Source: UBA6921 sp031370545
GTDB taxonomy: Bacteria; Pseudomonadota; Gammaproteobacteria; SG8-11
Assembly: GCA_031370545.1 (NCBI GenBank)
Contig: JANMQQ010000056.1
Span: 1-10,537, forward strand
DNA: 10,537 bases
Reading direction: 5' to 3'
In this document: piece by piece, positions 1 to 6,195 of the stretch
Position numbering within the stretch: position 1 is the first letter of the stretch
Layout of the letters: every line of letters starts with the position of its first letter
Made by a program: the position numbers and the translations under genes
Notes under the pieces: generated by a model
What the model saw: the letters and a program-made list of their open reading frames with translations, nothing else
Databases searched by the model: none
What the model was told of the DNA's origin: nothing

Positions 1-47
1 AACGGGCGGCTCTTACCACCACCGCGGGCCAAGCGAATAGTTACCAT
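1..47 (-). CDS. rpsP: 30S ribosomal protein S16, N-terminal 15 residues (cut by window edge)
   Basis: On the minus strand an ATG at 47-45 opens a frame reading MVTIRLARGGGKSRP up to the window edge. This closely matches the strongly conserved N-terminus of S16 (MVTIRLARGGxKKRPFY), a small-subunit protein needed for 30S assembly. A GGGGA stretch about 11 nt upstream is a weakly placed ribosome site. In gammaproteobacteria rpsP normally opens the rpsP-rimM-trmD-rplS operon, whose other genes would lie beyond the edge; this is family knowledge, not seen here. The call rests on only 15 residues, but they are very characteristic. Confidence 0.85.
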   Translation of the reverse strand, partial: MVTIRLARGGGKSRP

Positions 48-75
48 CGCGTTTAATCCCCACTCGAAGCTTGAA

Positions 76-111
76 GTAAATAAAAACGCCGCGCTCAACC
101 ACGAGCCCGGC
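76..111 (-). terminator. Terminator-like hairpin ahead of rpsP
   Basis: Read on the minus strand, GCCGGGCTC and GAGCGCGGC pair at 8 of 9 positions around a 6-nt loop, followed by GTTTTTATTTA. This is a good intrinsic terminator shape. It could end the transcript of the protease gene, whose stop is about 90 nt upstream. It also lies between the best rpsP promoter candidate and the rpsP start, so it may act as a leader attenuator. Confidence 0.6.
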
Positions 112-125
112 TGCAAAGGTCGCGT

Positions 126-154
126 ATTCTACGTAATTTCCCAGAAAAGAGAAA
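126..154 (-). promoter_or_regulatory. Candidate rpsP promoter
   Basis: The minus strand carries TAGAAT (126-131) as a -10 candidate with a GC-rich stretch just downstream (ACGCGACC), as in stringently controlled ribosomal promoters. At 17 nt spacing the -35 position is TTTCTC, a weak match. The start site would be near 119, just upstream of the hairpin at 111-88. This is inferred from consensus matching only. Confidence 0.35.
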
Positions 155-200
155 CAGCAAGCAAAGGTTATTTCAGGGGGAGTCAATTTTTGGCTGTTTG

Positions 201-854
201 TTACTTCTTCCGCAAGCGCAACAGACCACTTTCATTCTGCATTTCCAGTCGTCCTAGAAACGACGTGCCGAGTAGTGCCTCATGCGGTTCGTCGCCGTCG
301 AGCACAGCGGCTTCCACACCGAACAATTCAATCCCACCAACTTTGACTCGATCAAGCGTAATCAGATAACCCACGGTATTTCCGGACGCGGTGTTGATCG
401 GAATCGGCTTGCCGATTTTTTTGAAATCAATCCCCAGCCGTCGCGCTTGCGAACCATTGATCGCCACGGTGGTTGCTCCGGTATCGACTAAAAACTTCAC
501 GGCGGTTCCGTTGATGCTGCCCTGGCTGTGATACATACCGATGGAATCCCGCGCGATACGCACTTCCATCAACGGTACTGAACTGAAGTTGGTGGAAACA
601 GACGCGCCTTGACCGAGCCGATGAATCGCGCGTTTGCCAGCAATTTCCAGTACCACGTAGTCTGACTCCACGGCCAACAACTTGACGCCTTCCGGGCTCG
701 CTTCAGCAAGTGTCAACACGCGGCGCGTACCATCAATGACCACAACCGCTTTGTCTTTAAACAAGCCAACCACGTCGATGCGTGCGCCGTGTGCGCTGAC
801 TGCGGCAAGACACAGGCACATCGCAACCGATGCTTTCGTCCATCTACAGATCAT
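201..854 (-). CDS. Secreted or periplasmic retropepsin-like aspartic protease (clan AA)
   Basis: This 217-residue protein starts with a positively charged, hydrophobic signal-like segment (residues 1-23, ending SAHGA). It carries the active-site motif FLVDTGATTVAINGS, with catalytic Asp124 in DTGA. The later hydrophobic-glycine motif LLGTSFLGRLE (194-204) completes the retropepsin fold. The layout fits the bacterial TIGR02281-type family: signal or anchor, poorly conserved N-terminal region, then one aspartic protease domain that works as a dimer. Its substrate is unknown. GAGGAA lies about 8 nt before the ATG and supports this start. It diverges from the amidotransferase with only 30 nt between start codons, so their promoters must overlap the opposite genes or sit very close. 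Confidence 0.85.
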   Translation of the reverse strand: MICRWTKASVAMCLCLAAVSAHGARIDVVGLFKDKAVVVIDGTRRVLTLAEASPEGVKLLAVESDYVVLEIAGKRAIHRLGQGASVSTNFSSVPLMEVRIARDSIGMYHSQGSINGTAVKFLVDTGATTVAINGSQARRLGIDFKKIGKPIPINTASGNTVGYLITLDRVKVGGIELFGVEAAVLDGDEPHEALLGTSFLGRLEMQNESGLLRLRKK

Positions 855-884
855 GTTAGAAATTCCTCACCACAGGAGCTCATC

Positions 885-1589
885 ATGCAACCGATATTAA
901 TTGTCACCCATGTCGACCACGAGGGGCCGGGTTATTTCGCCCAGGTGCTCGACCGCGACGCGATCCCTTACCGTACTGTTTCTATCGGTCGCAATGATGA
1001 GCTACCTGAACGAGCCGACGACTTTAGCGGAATTGTATTAATGGGCGGGCCGATGAGCGTGAACGATCCGTTGCCTTGGATCGAACAAGAATTAAATTTA
1101 ATCCGCAAGGCAGTTAGCGCCTCGATCCCGGTACTCGGCCACTGCCTCGGCGGCCAACTCATCAGTAAAGCGCTGGGCGGCATCGTGACCCGCAATCGCG
1201 TGCGCGAGATTGGCTGGTTTGACGTTGAGCAAGTCATGCCACGCACTTCAGCCCTATGGTTCAATTCTCTACCCGCGCGCTTCCCAGTATTTCACTGGCA
1301 CGGCGAAACGTTCTCGCTACCACCCGGTGCCACGTCGTTACTTCATAACGACAATTGCGCACAGCAGGCATTTTCCATCGGCAATACCTTGGCCTTGCAA
1401 TGCCACATTGAAATGTCCGAAGCGATGGTGCGGCAGTGGATCGCCAGCTCACCGGAAGAATTTACTCAACCGTCAGGCGCGGTACAAAGCCCCGCAGAAA
1501 TCACTCATGGACTGGCGGCGCGCATCGCGAGTTTGCAGCGTGTTGCGGATCGGGTGTATTCAGGTTGGCTGAATACCCTGCGCAAATAA
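885..1589 (+). CDS. Class I glutamine amidotransferase domain protein (GMP synthase-like)
   Basis: This 234-residue protein is a stand-alone class I (triad) glutamine amidotransferase domain. Visible motifs are VLMGGPMSVND (51-61), the nucleophile elbow GHCLGGQ with Cys87, and the His174/Glu176 pair in CHIEMSE. The family removes ammonia from glutamine or acts as a gamma-glutamyl hydrolase; stand-alone members are often mis-named GMP synthase, and the true substrate cannot be told here. I chose the ATG at 885 because AGGAG lies 6 nt before it and homology begins at MQPILIVTH; the frame is open upstream to 789, but that stretch overlaps the protease gene. The transcript ends at the hairpin immediately after the stop. 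Confidence 0.88.
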   Translation: MQPILIVTHVDHEGPGYFAQVLDRDAIPYRTVSIGRNDELPERADDFSGIVLMGGPMSVNDPLPWIEQELNLIRKAVSASIPVLGHCLGGQLISKALGGIVTRNRVREIGWFDVEQVMPRTSALWFNSLPARFPVFHWHGETFSLPPGATSLLHNDNCAQQAFSIGNTLALQCHIEMSEAMVRQWIASSPEEFTQPSGAVQSPAEITHGLAARIASLQRVADRVYSGWLNTLRK

Positions 1590-1590
1590 A

Positions 1591-1623
1591 AAACGCTGTG
1601 CCGGAATTTCCGACACAGCGTTT
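1591..1623. terminator. Bidirectional intrinsic terminator
   Basis: AAACGCTGTG and CACAGCGTTT form a long perfect stem, extended inward by CCGG/CCGA with one mismatch, around a short AT loop. It starts two bases after the amidotransferase stop and has short T runs on both strands. It lies between two convergent genes (amidotransferase on plus, small membrane protein on minus), so it probably serves both. Confidence 0.85.
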
Positions 1624-1645
1624 GTTGCTGCGACCGACTTTTCGA

Positions 1646-1810
1646 CTAATTGGCTTTCTTCAGTACCGTTTGCACTACTGCAACGCTGCTAGCTGCGGCC
1701 TTGGCCACATGCGGATCAGGACCGGCTTGGGCCCGCATCGTGACAATTACACCGACACCAACAATGATGGCGAGGACAAACAGAAAATCAGGTTTACGTT
1801 TTTTCATCAT
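1646..1810 (-). CDS. Small single-span membrane or exported protein, 54 residues, unknown function
   Basis: The frame reads MMKKRKPDFLFVLAIIVGVG and continues with a hydrophobic segment, then a short polar, alanine-rich tail ending VVQTVLKKAN. The N-terminus has five basic residues followed by about 17 hydrophobic ones (DFLFVLAIIVGVGVIVTM), ending near RAQAG. It is either an N-terminal anchor with the tail outside, or a signal peptide cut after AQA. An upstream in-frame ATG (1849) exists, but it lacks a ribosome site and would add 13 polar residues; a GGAA about 7 nt before 1810 supports the shorter form. It ends just before the bidirectional terminator, as a real gene would. I do not recognise the family. 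Confidence 0.6.
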   Translation of the reverse strand: MMKKRKPDFLFVLAIIVGVGVIVTMRAQAGPDPHVAKAAASSVAVVQTVLKKAN

Positions 1811-1865
1811 AAAATCGTTCCAATCATTCGCGAGAGATGCACTGCACATTCAAATTTACGGCAGG

Positions 1866-1941
1866 TATAAATGTGACTTGACTGATGCGCCCACTATTTC
1901 GCGATTCGACAGTGCGTTCCGCGACACCGTTCACATTTATA
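1866..1941. repeat. Separated inverted repeat TATAAATGTGA / TCACATTTATA
   Basis: An 11-bp perfect inverted repeat has arms at 1866-1876 and 1931-1941, 54 nt apart. Each arm reads TATAAATGTGA in opposite orientation, so each carries a TATAAA -10-like core. It lies in the gap between glycerate kinase and the small membrane protein gene. It may be a pair of protein-binding sites, or a chance pair in AT-rich DNA. Confidence 0.5.
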
Positions 1942-1963
1942 GCTAGGTTGTGACATCCGTCAG
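1936..1963 (-). promoter_or_regulatory. Candidate promoter for the small membrane protein gene
   Basis: On the minus strand, CTGACG (1958-1963) and TATAAA (1936-1941) are 16 nt apart and point toward the gene starting at 1810. No terminator is obvious between the glycerate kinase stop and this site, so read-through from the kinase remains possible. Confidence 0.35.
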
Positions 1964-1988
1964 GGAATCGCGGGTTCTTGGCAGCGAG

Positions 1989-3239
1989 TCAGTACCGGAT
2001 TTCCTGCGCATTCAACCGCATAGCGATGATGAGGTCCATCACGTTGGTCCCGGTCGAGCCGGTGCAAAGTACGTCGCCGGAGGCTTCGAGAAACGTCGCT
2101 GCATTGGCGTTCGCCAAAACATCCTGCACGTCCAAATCGCAACCCACGAGCGTCTCGCTGTCGACGATGGCGCCGGTATTTTGCGTGACCCCGTCAGTAC
2201 CGTCGGTTCCGGCGACCAGCACCACAATATCCTTGCGCCCGACCAGTCGCACCGCGCACTCCAGGGCCAGGTGTTGATTTCTTCCGCCGCGCCCAGGGTG
2301 CTCTGGTAATTTCAGCGTGGTCTCGCCACCCCAGATATAAACTCCGGGCGATGCACACAACAGGCGATCACAAATATTTTGCGCTGCCCTCGCCACGTCA
2401 CCGACGATTTCTTCAGCATGAAGATAAGCCACATAGCCCAACGCGCGTGCCGCATCGGCTGCTGCACTTCGCGCCATTGCGTTATCCGCAACGATGGAGG
2501 TCCGCACGGTTTTGAACTGCGGGTCCGTGCCAGCAGGTGCCTTCGGTGCCAGGTTAAGATAATTATTGATCCAGTCTGGAAGTACGAGCCCATCCAACAC
2601 AGCGGGTATACCCTCCGGTGGGCAGAGCAACCCCGAGCCGATCACGCGCGGGTCATCACCCGGCACATCCGAAATCAACAGCACGTCAGTGTGCTGGGCG
2701 GCTAGCCAGCGCACCAATCGCCCGCCTTTGATACACGAAAGCGCGCTGCGTAGCGCATTCATCGCGTAAATGTCCAAACCGCTCGCAAGCAACCAAGTAT
2801 TGATACGCTGCCAATCACTCAGGGAAATACCCGCTGGCAATACTTCGACCAAGGCCGAGGCGCCCCCTGAAATCAATACCAGGCACTGGGCCGTGCTTGG
2901 AATGCCGGATATGAAATCCACCAACGCTTTTCCAGCAACCAAGCTGGTCGCATCCGGGATCGGATGCGCGGCTTCCAGATAACTCGTGCGCGGCTCACGT
3001 TGCGCCAAGTCCGGCGCATGACCGCAGCGTGTAATCACCACCGCGCTGTGGATTACATCGCCCCACGCGGCGAACGCACCTGCGGCCATCGCAGCTGCCG
3101 CTTTGCCCACCGCCGCCAGATAGACGGGCCGCGTCGGCAAGTGCGTGCGTAAATGATCGAAGACCACTTGTCTACCATGTACCGCACCAAGCGCTTGCGT
3201 GTAGATGACGAATAATTCGTGACGGCGAGCGTCTAACAT
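1989..3239 (-). CDS. Glycerate 2-kinase, MOFRL/DUF4147 family (class II)
   Basis: This 416-residue protein matches the GckA/TtuD family, which phosphorylates D-glycerate to 2-phosphoglycerate with ATP and feeds lower glycolysis; older annotations call it hydroxypyruvate reductase. Motifs in order are AVGKAAAAM (Lys46), LISGGASALVEV (122-133), ALSCIKGGRL (166-175) with the family lysine, SDVPGDDPRVIGSG (190-203), GGETTLKLP (304-312), GRGGRNQHLALE (316-327), the MOFRL-domain AGTDGTDG (343-350), and TGTNVMDL (396-403). Length is normal (400-450). AGGA about 9 nt upstream supports the start. It stands alone and diverges from the arginase operon, so no glycerate-forming partner such as a tartronate semialdehyde reductase is present. 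Substrate specificity is inferred from family only. Confidence 0.92.
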   Translation of the reverse strand: MLDARRHELFVIYTQALGAVHGRQVVFDHLRTHLPTRPVYLAAVGKAAAAMAAGAFAAWGDVIHSAVVITRCGHAPDLAQREPRTSYLEAAHPIPDATSLVAGKALVDFISGIPSTAQCLVLISGGASALVEVLPAGISLSDWQRINTWLLASGLDIYAMNALRSALSCIKGGRLVRWLAAQHTDVLLISDVPGDDPRVIGSGLLCPPEGIPAVLDGLVLPDWINNYLNLAPKAPAGTDPQFKTVRTSIVADNAMARSAAADAARALGYVAYLHAEEIVGDVARAAQNICDRLLCASPGVYIWGGETTLKLPEHPGRGGRNQHLALECAVRLVGRKDIVVLVAGTDGTDGVTQNTGAIVDSETLVGCDLDVQDVLANANAATFLEASGDVLCTGSTGTNVMDLIIAMRLNAQEIRY

Positions 3240-3281
3240 GTATGAGATCCTGTGGCGAATACCAATCCAGTTGTCAACATA

Positions 3282-3310
3282 AGACTAGCGGTACTCCAGT
3301 CCGGCATCAA
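3282..3310 (-). promoter_or_regulatory. Weak candidate promoter for glycerate kinase in the divergent spacer
   Basis: The 131-nt spacer 3240-3370 must hold promoters for both divergent genes. On the minus strand TTGATG (3305-3310) and TAGTCT (3282-3287) are 17 nt apart. No convincing plus-strand promoter for the arginase operon was found by eye. Confidence 0.25.
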
Positions 3311-3370
3311 TTGATATTGAACCCCGCCGATAACGAACACGGTGGTTTCTTAATCAACTCAGGTACGGCC

Positions 3371-4273
3371 ATGACCCAGCATGCTCAACGCAAAATTATA
3401 TCTCCAACGGTTGCGCTAATTGGCGCCGCCTCCTGCATGGGCGCACGCGATCAGCGTTGTGACTTCGGGCCACATCAAATCCAACGCGCGTTTGAAAACG
3501 GTTTGGTGGATTCAGGCATCGCCGCACAGTGGCGCGGCACTTTGTATCCCACTGCCGAGGCTGGTGAACCCGTTGATATCTATGCGCAGGTGGCTGAGAT
3601 GAGCACGCGGCTGGCCCAGGCGGTGGCCGCAGAAATAAGTCAAGACCAGCGCTTTGCGGTGATCGGCGGCGATCATTCTTGTGCCATCGGCACCTGGAGC
3701 GGCGCCGCCGTGGCGCAGCGCAAGCGCGGCCCGGTGGGCTTGGTCTGGATCGACGCGCACATGGACAGCCACACGCCGCAAACCAGCCGCAGCGGCGCCC
3801 TGCACGGTATGCCACTGGCGTGTTTGCTGGGGCAAGGCGATGCGCGACTGCTGGCTGTGGGTGACGCAATGACCAAAATTCAGTCGACCTATCTGGCCGT
3901 GATCGGCGTGCGCAGTTTCGAACCCGAAGAAGAGCGCTTATTGTCAAGTCTTGGCGTGCGGGTATTCAGAATGTCCGAAATTCGTCGCGATGGTTTGGAA
4001 CAGGTCATGAGCGCCGCACTGAATATCGTGCGCAGCGCACCGGGGGGCTATGGCATCAGCATCGACCTGGACGCGATTGATCCGGTGGACGCGCCCGGTG
4101 TGGGCAGCCCGGAGCCGGGTGGCATTCCCGCGCAAACCTTGCTTAATAGTCTCGCTCTGGCGCGTCACGATCCCGCGCTACTCGGCGTTGAAATCGCCGA
4201 GCTTAATCCGTTTCGCGATCGCGCCGACAAAACTACCCAACTCACTCTCGACTTGCTGAGTGCCATGTTATGA
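3371..4273 (+). CDS. rocF: Arginase (ureohydrolase family)
   Basis: This 300-residue enzyme hydrolyses L-arginine to L-ornithine and urea using a binuclear manganese centre. All ligand motifs are present: GGDHS (His102), DAHMDSHT (Asp128, His130, Asp132) and SIDLDAIDP (Asp222, Asp224). The N-terminal ALIGAASCMGA and GPHQIQRA also fit arginase. A link to ornithine aminotransferase directly downstream favours arginase over agmatinase or formimidoglutamase. The start at 3371 has AGG 7 nt before it and begins where homology begins; the frame is open to 3242, but those 43 residues look non-family. The gene ends in an ATGA overlap with the next, implying translational coupling. Confidence 0.93.
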   Translation: MTQHAQRKIISPTVALIGAASCMGARDQRCDFGPHQIQRAFENGLVDSGIAAQWRGTLYPTAEAGEPVDIYAQVAEMSTRLAQAVAAEISQDQRFAVIGGDHSCAIGTWSGAAVAQRKRGPVGLVWIDAHMDSHTPQTSRSGALHGMPLACLLGQGDARLLAVGDAMTKIQSTYLAVIGVRSFEPEEERLLSSLGVRVFRMSEIRRDGLEQVMSAALNIVRSAPGGYGISIDLDAIDPVDAPGVGSPEPGGIPAQTLLNSLALARHDPALLGVEIAELNPFRDRADKTTQLTLDLLSAML

Positions 4274-5493
4274 CCACTAGCAATGTCATCGACCTCGAAA
4301 ATGTTTTTGGCGCGCACAACTACCAGCCGCTTCCGGTGGTGCTGGTGCGTGGCAAGGGCGTCCACGTGTGGGACGATCAAGGTAAACGCTATCTTGACAT
4401 GATGAGCGCGTACTCCGCCGTGAGTCACGGCCATTGCCACCCGCGACTGGTGAAAGTGCTGGCACGCCAGGCCAAGCAACTGGCGGTGTGCTCGCGCGCG
4501 TTTTACAACGATCAGCTGGGGCCATTTCTTGCCAAGGCCTGTGCGCTGACTGGTTACGATCAAGCCCTGCCGATGAACAGCGGTGCCGAGGCAGTAGAAA
4601 CCGCATTGAAGGCGGCACGCAAATGGGCCTATCAGATCAAACGTGTGCCGCAAGAGCACGCCGAGATCATCGCCTGCCAAAATAACTTTCACGGCCGCAC
4701 CCTCGCGGCCATCGGCATGTCCACTGAGCCGCAGTATCGTGCCGGGTTTGGACCTTTTGCGCCCGGCTTCAAACTTATACCGTATGGGGATGCGCAGGCG
4801 CTGGCCGCTGCCATCACGCCCAATACCGCAGCATTTCTGGTCGAGCCGATTCAAGGCGAAGGCGGCATCATCGTGCCGCCGCCTGGATATTTAGCGGAGT
4901 GCGCGCGCTTATGCGCCCAGCACAACGTGCTGTTGATTTGCGATGAGATTCAAACCGGCCTGGGCCGCACTGGAAAAATGCTCGCCTGTGAGCATGACGG
5001 CATTAAACCCGACGCAATATTGCTGGGCAAAGCATTGGGCGGCGGCTTGTTGCCGGTGTCGATGTTCCTGGCGCGGCGCGAAGTCATGAAAGTGTTTACA
5101 CCCGGCGATCACGGCAGCACGTTCGGCGGAAATGCGCTGGCCGCCGCAGTGGGGTTGGAAGCGTTAAATGTGTTAATCGAAGAACAGCTGGTCGAGCGGG
5201 CCGCGCGCTTGGGCGACTATCTGCTGGAAAAATTGCGTGCACTGAACAACCCGTTGATTCGTGATGTGCGCGGACGCGGACTGCTAGTGGGGATCGAGCT
5301 TGACACCAGCCGCATCAACGCACGCATGGCAGTCGAACAGTTAATGCGCGCCGGTTTGCTGAGCAAAGAAACTCACCATACCGTCATACGCATTGCACCT
5401 CCGTTAGTGATTAACGAACGACAGGTCGACCACGCTGTAAACATCCTGCGCCGTGTTTTTTCCCAGCTACGCCGTGCACGGCGAGCGCCCTAG
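4270..5493 (+). CDS. rocD: Ornithine aminotransferase (ornithine-oxo-acid transaminase)
   Basis: This 407-residue class III PLP-dependent aminotransferase moves the delta-amino group of ornithine to 2-oxoglutarate, giving glutamate 5-semialdehyde and glutamate. Motifs seen are MMSAYSAVSHGHCHPR (44-59), MNSGAEAVETALKAARKW (102-119), NNFHGRT (138-144), EPIQGEGG (192-199), LICDEIQTGLGRTGK (222-236, with PLP-binding Asp225), Schiff-base Lys254 in LLGKALGGGLLPVS, and GSTFGGNALA (272-281). Length and motifs are typical of RocD rather than acetylornithine aminotransferase. It overlaps arginase by four bases (ATGA), so both are made from one transcript and complete arginine catabolism to the glutamate/proline branch. 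A semialdehyde dehydrogenase must be elsewhere. Confidence 0.94.
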   Translation: MTTSNVIDLENVFGAHNYQPLPVVLVRGKGVHVWDDQGKRYLDMMSAYSAVSHGHCHPRLVKVLARQAKQLAVCSRAFYNDQLGPFLAKACALTGYDQALPMNSGAEAVETALKAARKWAYQIKRVPQEHAEIIACQNNFHGRTLAAIGMSTEPQYRAGFGPFAPGFKLIPYGDAQALAAAITPNTAAFLVEPIQGEGGIIVPPPGYLAECARLCAQHNVLLICDEIQTGLGRTGKMLACEHDGIKPDAILLGKALGGGLLPVSMFLARREVMKVFTPGDHGSTFGGNALAAAVGLEALNVLIEEQLVERAARLGDYLLEKLRALNNPLIRDVRGRGLLVGIELDTSRINARMAVEQLMRAGLLSKETHHTVIRIAPPLVINERQVDHAVNILRRVFSQLRRARRAP

Positions 5494-5616
5494 AAAATTA
5501 AATTTGTTCGCCGCACTAAACCCGTTTCCAAAGTTGCCGTTATAAAAGTCAAGCCCTGTGGTCGCGGGATAAAAACAAACCCACAACCGATGCATAACGC
5601 ACGAGGAACTATATCC

Positions 5617-5751
5617 ATGGCCACATTTCTGATGGAATCCGTCATTCTCGCTTTCACCATTGGCGGCATTGTCGGCGCAGTCGCCGCATTGCAAATCGCA
5701 CATGGCCGCCCGGCCACGGTAAAAGCGCACGAGGAATTGGAGCGTAACTGA
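5617..5751 (+). CDS. Small membrane protein, 44 residues, first of a tandem paralogous pair
   Basis: A short frame begins MATFLMESVILAFTIGGIVG, continues AVAALQIAHGRPATVKAHEE, and ends LERN. GAGGA sits 9 nt before the ATG. Residues 8-28 are strongly hydrophobic and small-residue rich (GGIVGAVAAL), giving one predicted membrane span, followed by a polar, charged tail. It is almost repeated, in DNA as well as protein, by the frame at 6055-6183. Differences between copies are mostly synonymous or conservative, and the one length change within the alignment is a whole codon, which points to selection on the protein. It lies 123 nt after rocD and is followed by its own terminator (5848-5872). I do not recognise the family. 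Confidence 0.75.
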   Translation: MATFLMESVILAFTIGGIVGAVAALQIAHGRPATVKAHEELERN

Positions 5752-5764
5752 TTCACGTGGCGCG

Positions 5765-5785
5765 CCGCGCAGCTCTTTAGCGCGG
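5765..5785 (+). other. GC-rich hairpin after the first small gene
   Basis: CCGCGC and GCGCGG form a perfect 6-bp stem with a 9-nt loop, 14 nt past the stop. No T run follows, so it is more likely an mRNA-stabilising 3' hairpin than a terminator. Confidence 0.4.
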
Positions 5786-5847
5786 AATAGGGTAAGTTGG
5801 CCAATCACTCAAAAATTACAGTGATCACGCCATTGGCGCCAGGTATT

Positions 5848-5872
5848 GCCAAATAACATTTGGCCATTTTTT
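5848..5872 (+). terminator. Intrinsic terminator between the two small paralogous genes
   Basis: GCCAAAT-AAC-ATTTGGC is a perfect 7-bp stem with a 3-nt loop, followed by CA and six T residues. It would end transcription of the first small gene and of rocD read-through. The second small gene therefore needs its own promoter, which fits the GATATAGT element just downstream. Confidence 0.75.
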
Positions 5873-5891
5873 CCGCTTCCCTGCTGCGTAA

Positions 5892-6054
5892 GCGGCCTGC
5901 CACACAGTCGTGTTGCCAAACTCAAGATATAGTAAACATCAGATGCGTTGCCGAGTTGTCACCATGCGCACTATAACGGTACGCAACCTGCCTATCCCAG
6001 CGGTTCAACGATTGACTAATACATACCTACTTCAGTAGGTAAAGGAATTTACCC
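5892..6054 (+). promoter_or_regulatory. Leader A: conserved promoter and structured 5' leader before the second small gene
   Basis: This region shares an ordered set of blocks with the region before transaldolase (7232-7392): GCGGCCTGCCACAC (5892-5905), exactly 20 variable nt, GATATAGTAAA (5926-5936; TATAGT fits a -10 box), CATGCGCACT (5963-5972), GTACGCAACCT (5979-5989) and GATTGAC (6010-6016). A hairpin, TGCGCAC/GTACGCA with one C-A mismatch, is at 5965-5985. A second, ACCTAC-TTCA-GTAGGT, is at 6025-6040 just before the Shine-Dalgarno. GGTAAA-GGAA-TTTACC (6038-6053) can form instead and would bury the ribosome site. No good -35 box is seen, suggesting an activator or another sigma factor. 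Confidence 0.7.
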
Positions 6055-6183
6055 ATGGCCACATTTTTGATGGAAGCCGTCATTCTCGCCTTCACCCTCG
6101 GCGGCATTGTCGGAGCAATCAGCGCCCTGCAAATCAAGTACAGCCCGGCCACGGTAAAAGCACATCAGGAATTAGAGCGCTGA
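6055..6183 (+). CDS. Small membrane protein, 42 residues, second of the tandem pair
   Basis: The frame reads MATFLMEAVILAFTLGGIVG, then AISALQIKYSPATVKAHQEL, ending ER. It is a clear paralogue of the 44-residue protein at 5617-5751, sharing the N-terminus, the single hydrophobic span (about residues 8-27) and the PATVKAHxELER tail. AAAGGA lies 8 nt before the ATG. It is preceded by leader A, unlike the first copy, so the two paralogues are probably controlled differently. Its stop is only 12 nt from the stop of the convergent SUMF1-domain gene. Function unknown; a small subunit or regulator of a membrane complex is possible but unproven. Confidence 0.75.
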   Translation: MATFLMEAVILAFTLGGIVGAISALQIKYSPATVKAHQELER

Positions 6184-6195
6184 ATTCGTCTGCTG

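Noticed and set aside
789..884. Upstream start for the glutamine amidotransferase
   Set aside because: The extra 32 residues have no family similarity, overlap the protease gene, and lack a ribosome site, whereas AGGAG precedes the ATG at 885.
5467..5808. Minus-strand frames of 104-113 residues across the first small gene
   Set aside because: They are antisense to a frame with a ribosome site and a selected paralogue, and show no recognisable domain.
6011..6040. TTGACT in leader A (and TTGACC in leader B) as a -35 box
   Set aside because: The hexamers 17 nt downstream are not -10-like, and transcription would start about at the start codon. The GATATAGT element upstream is the better promoter.
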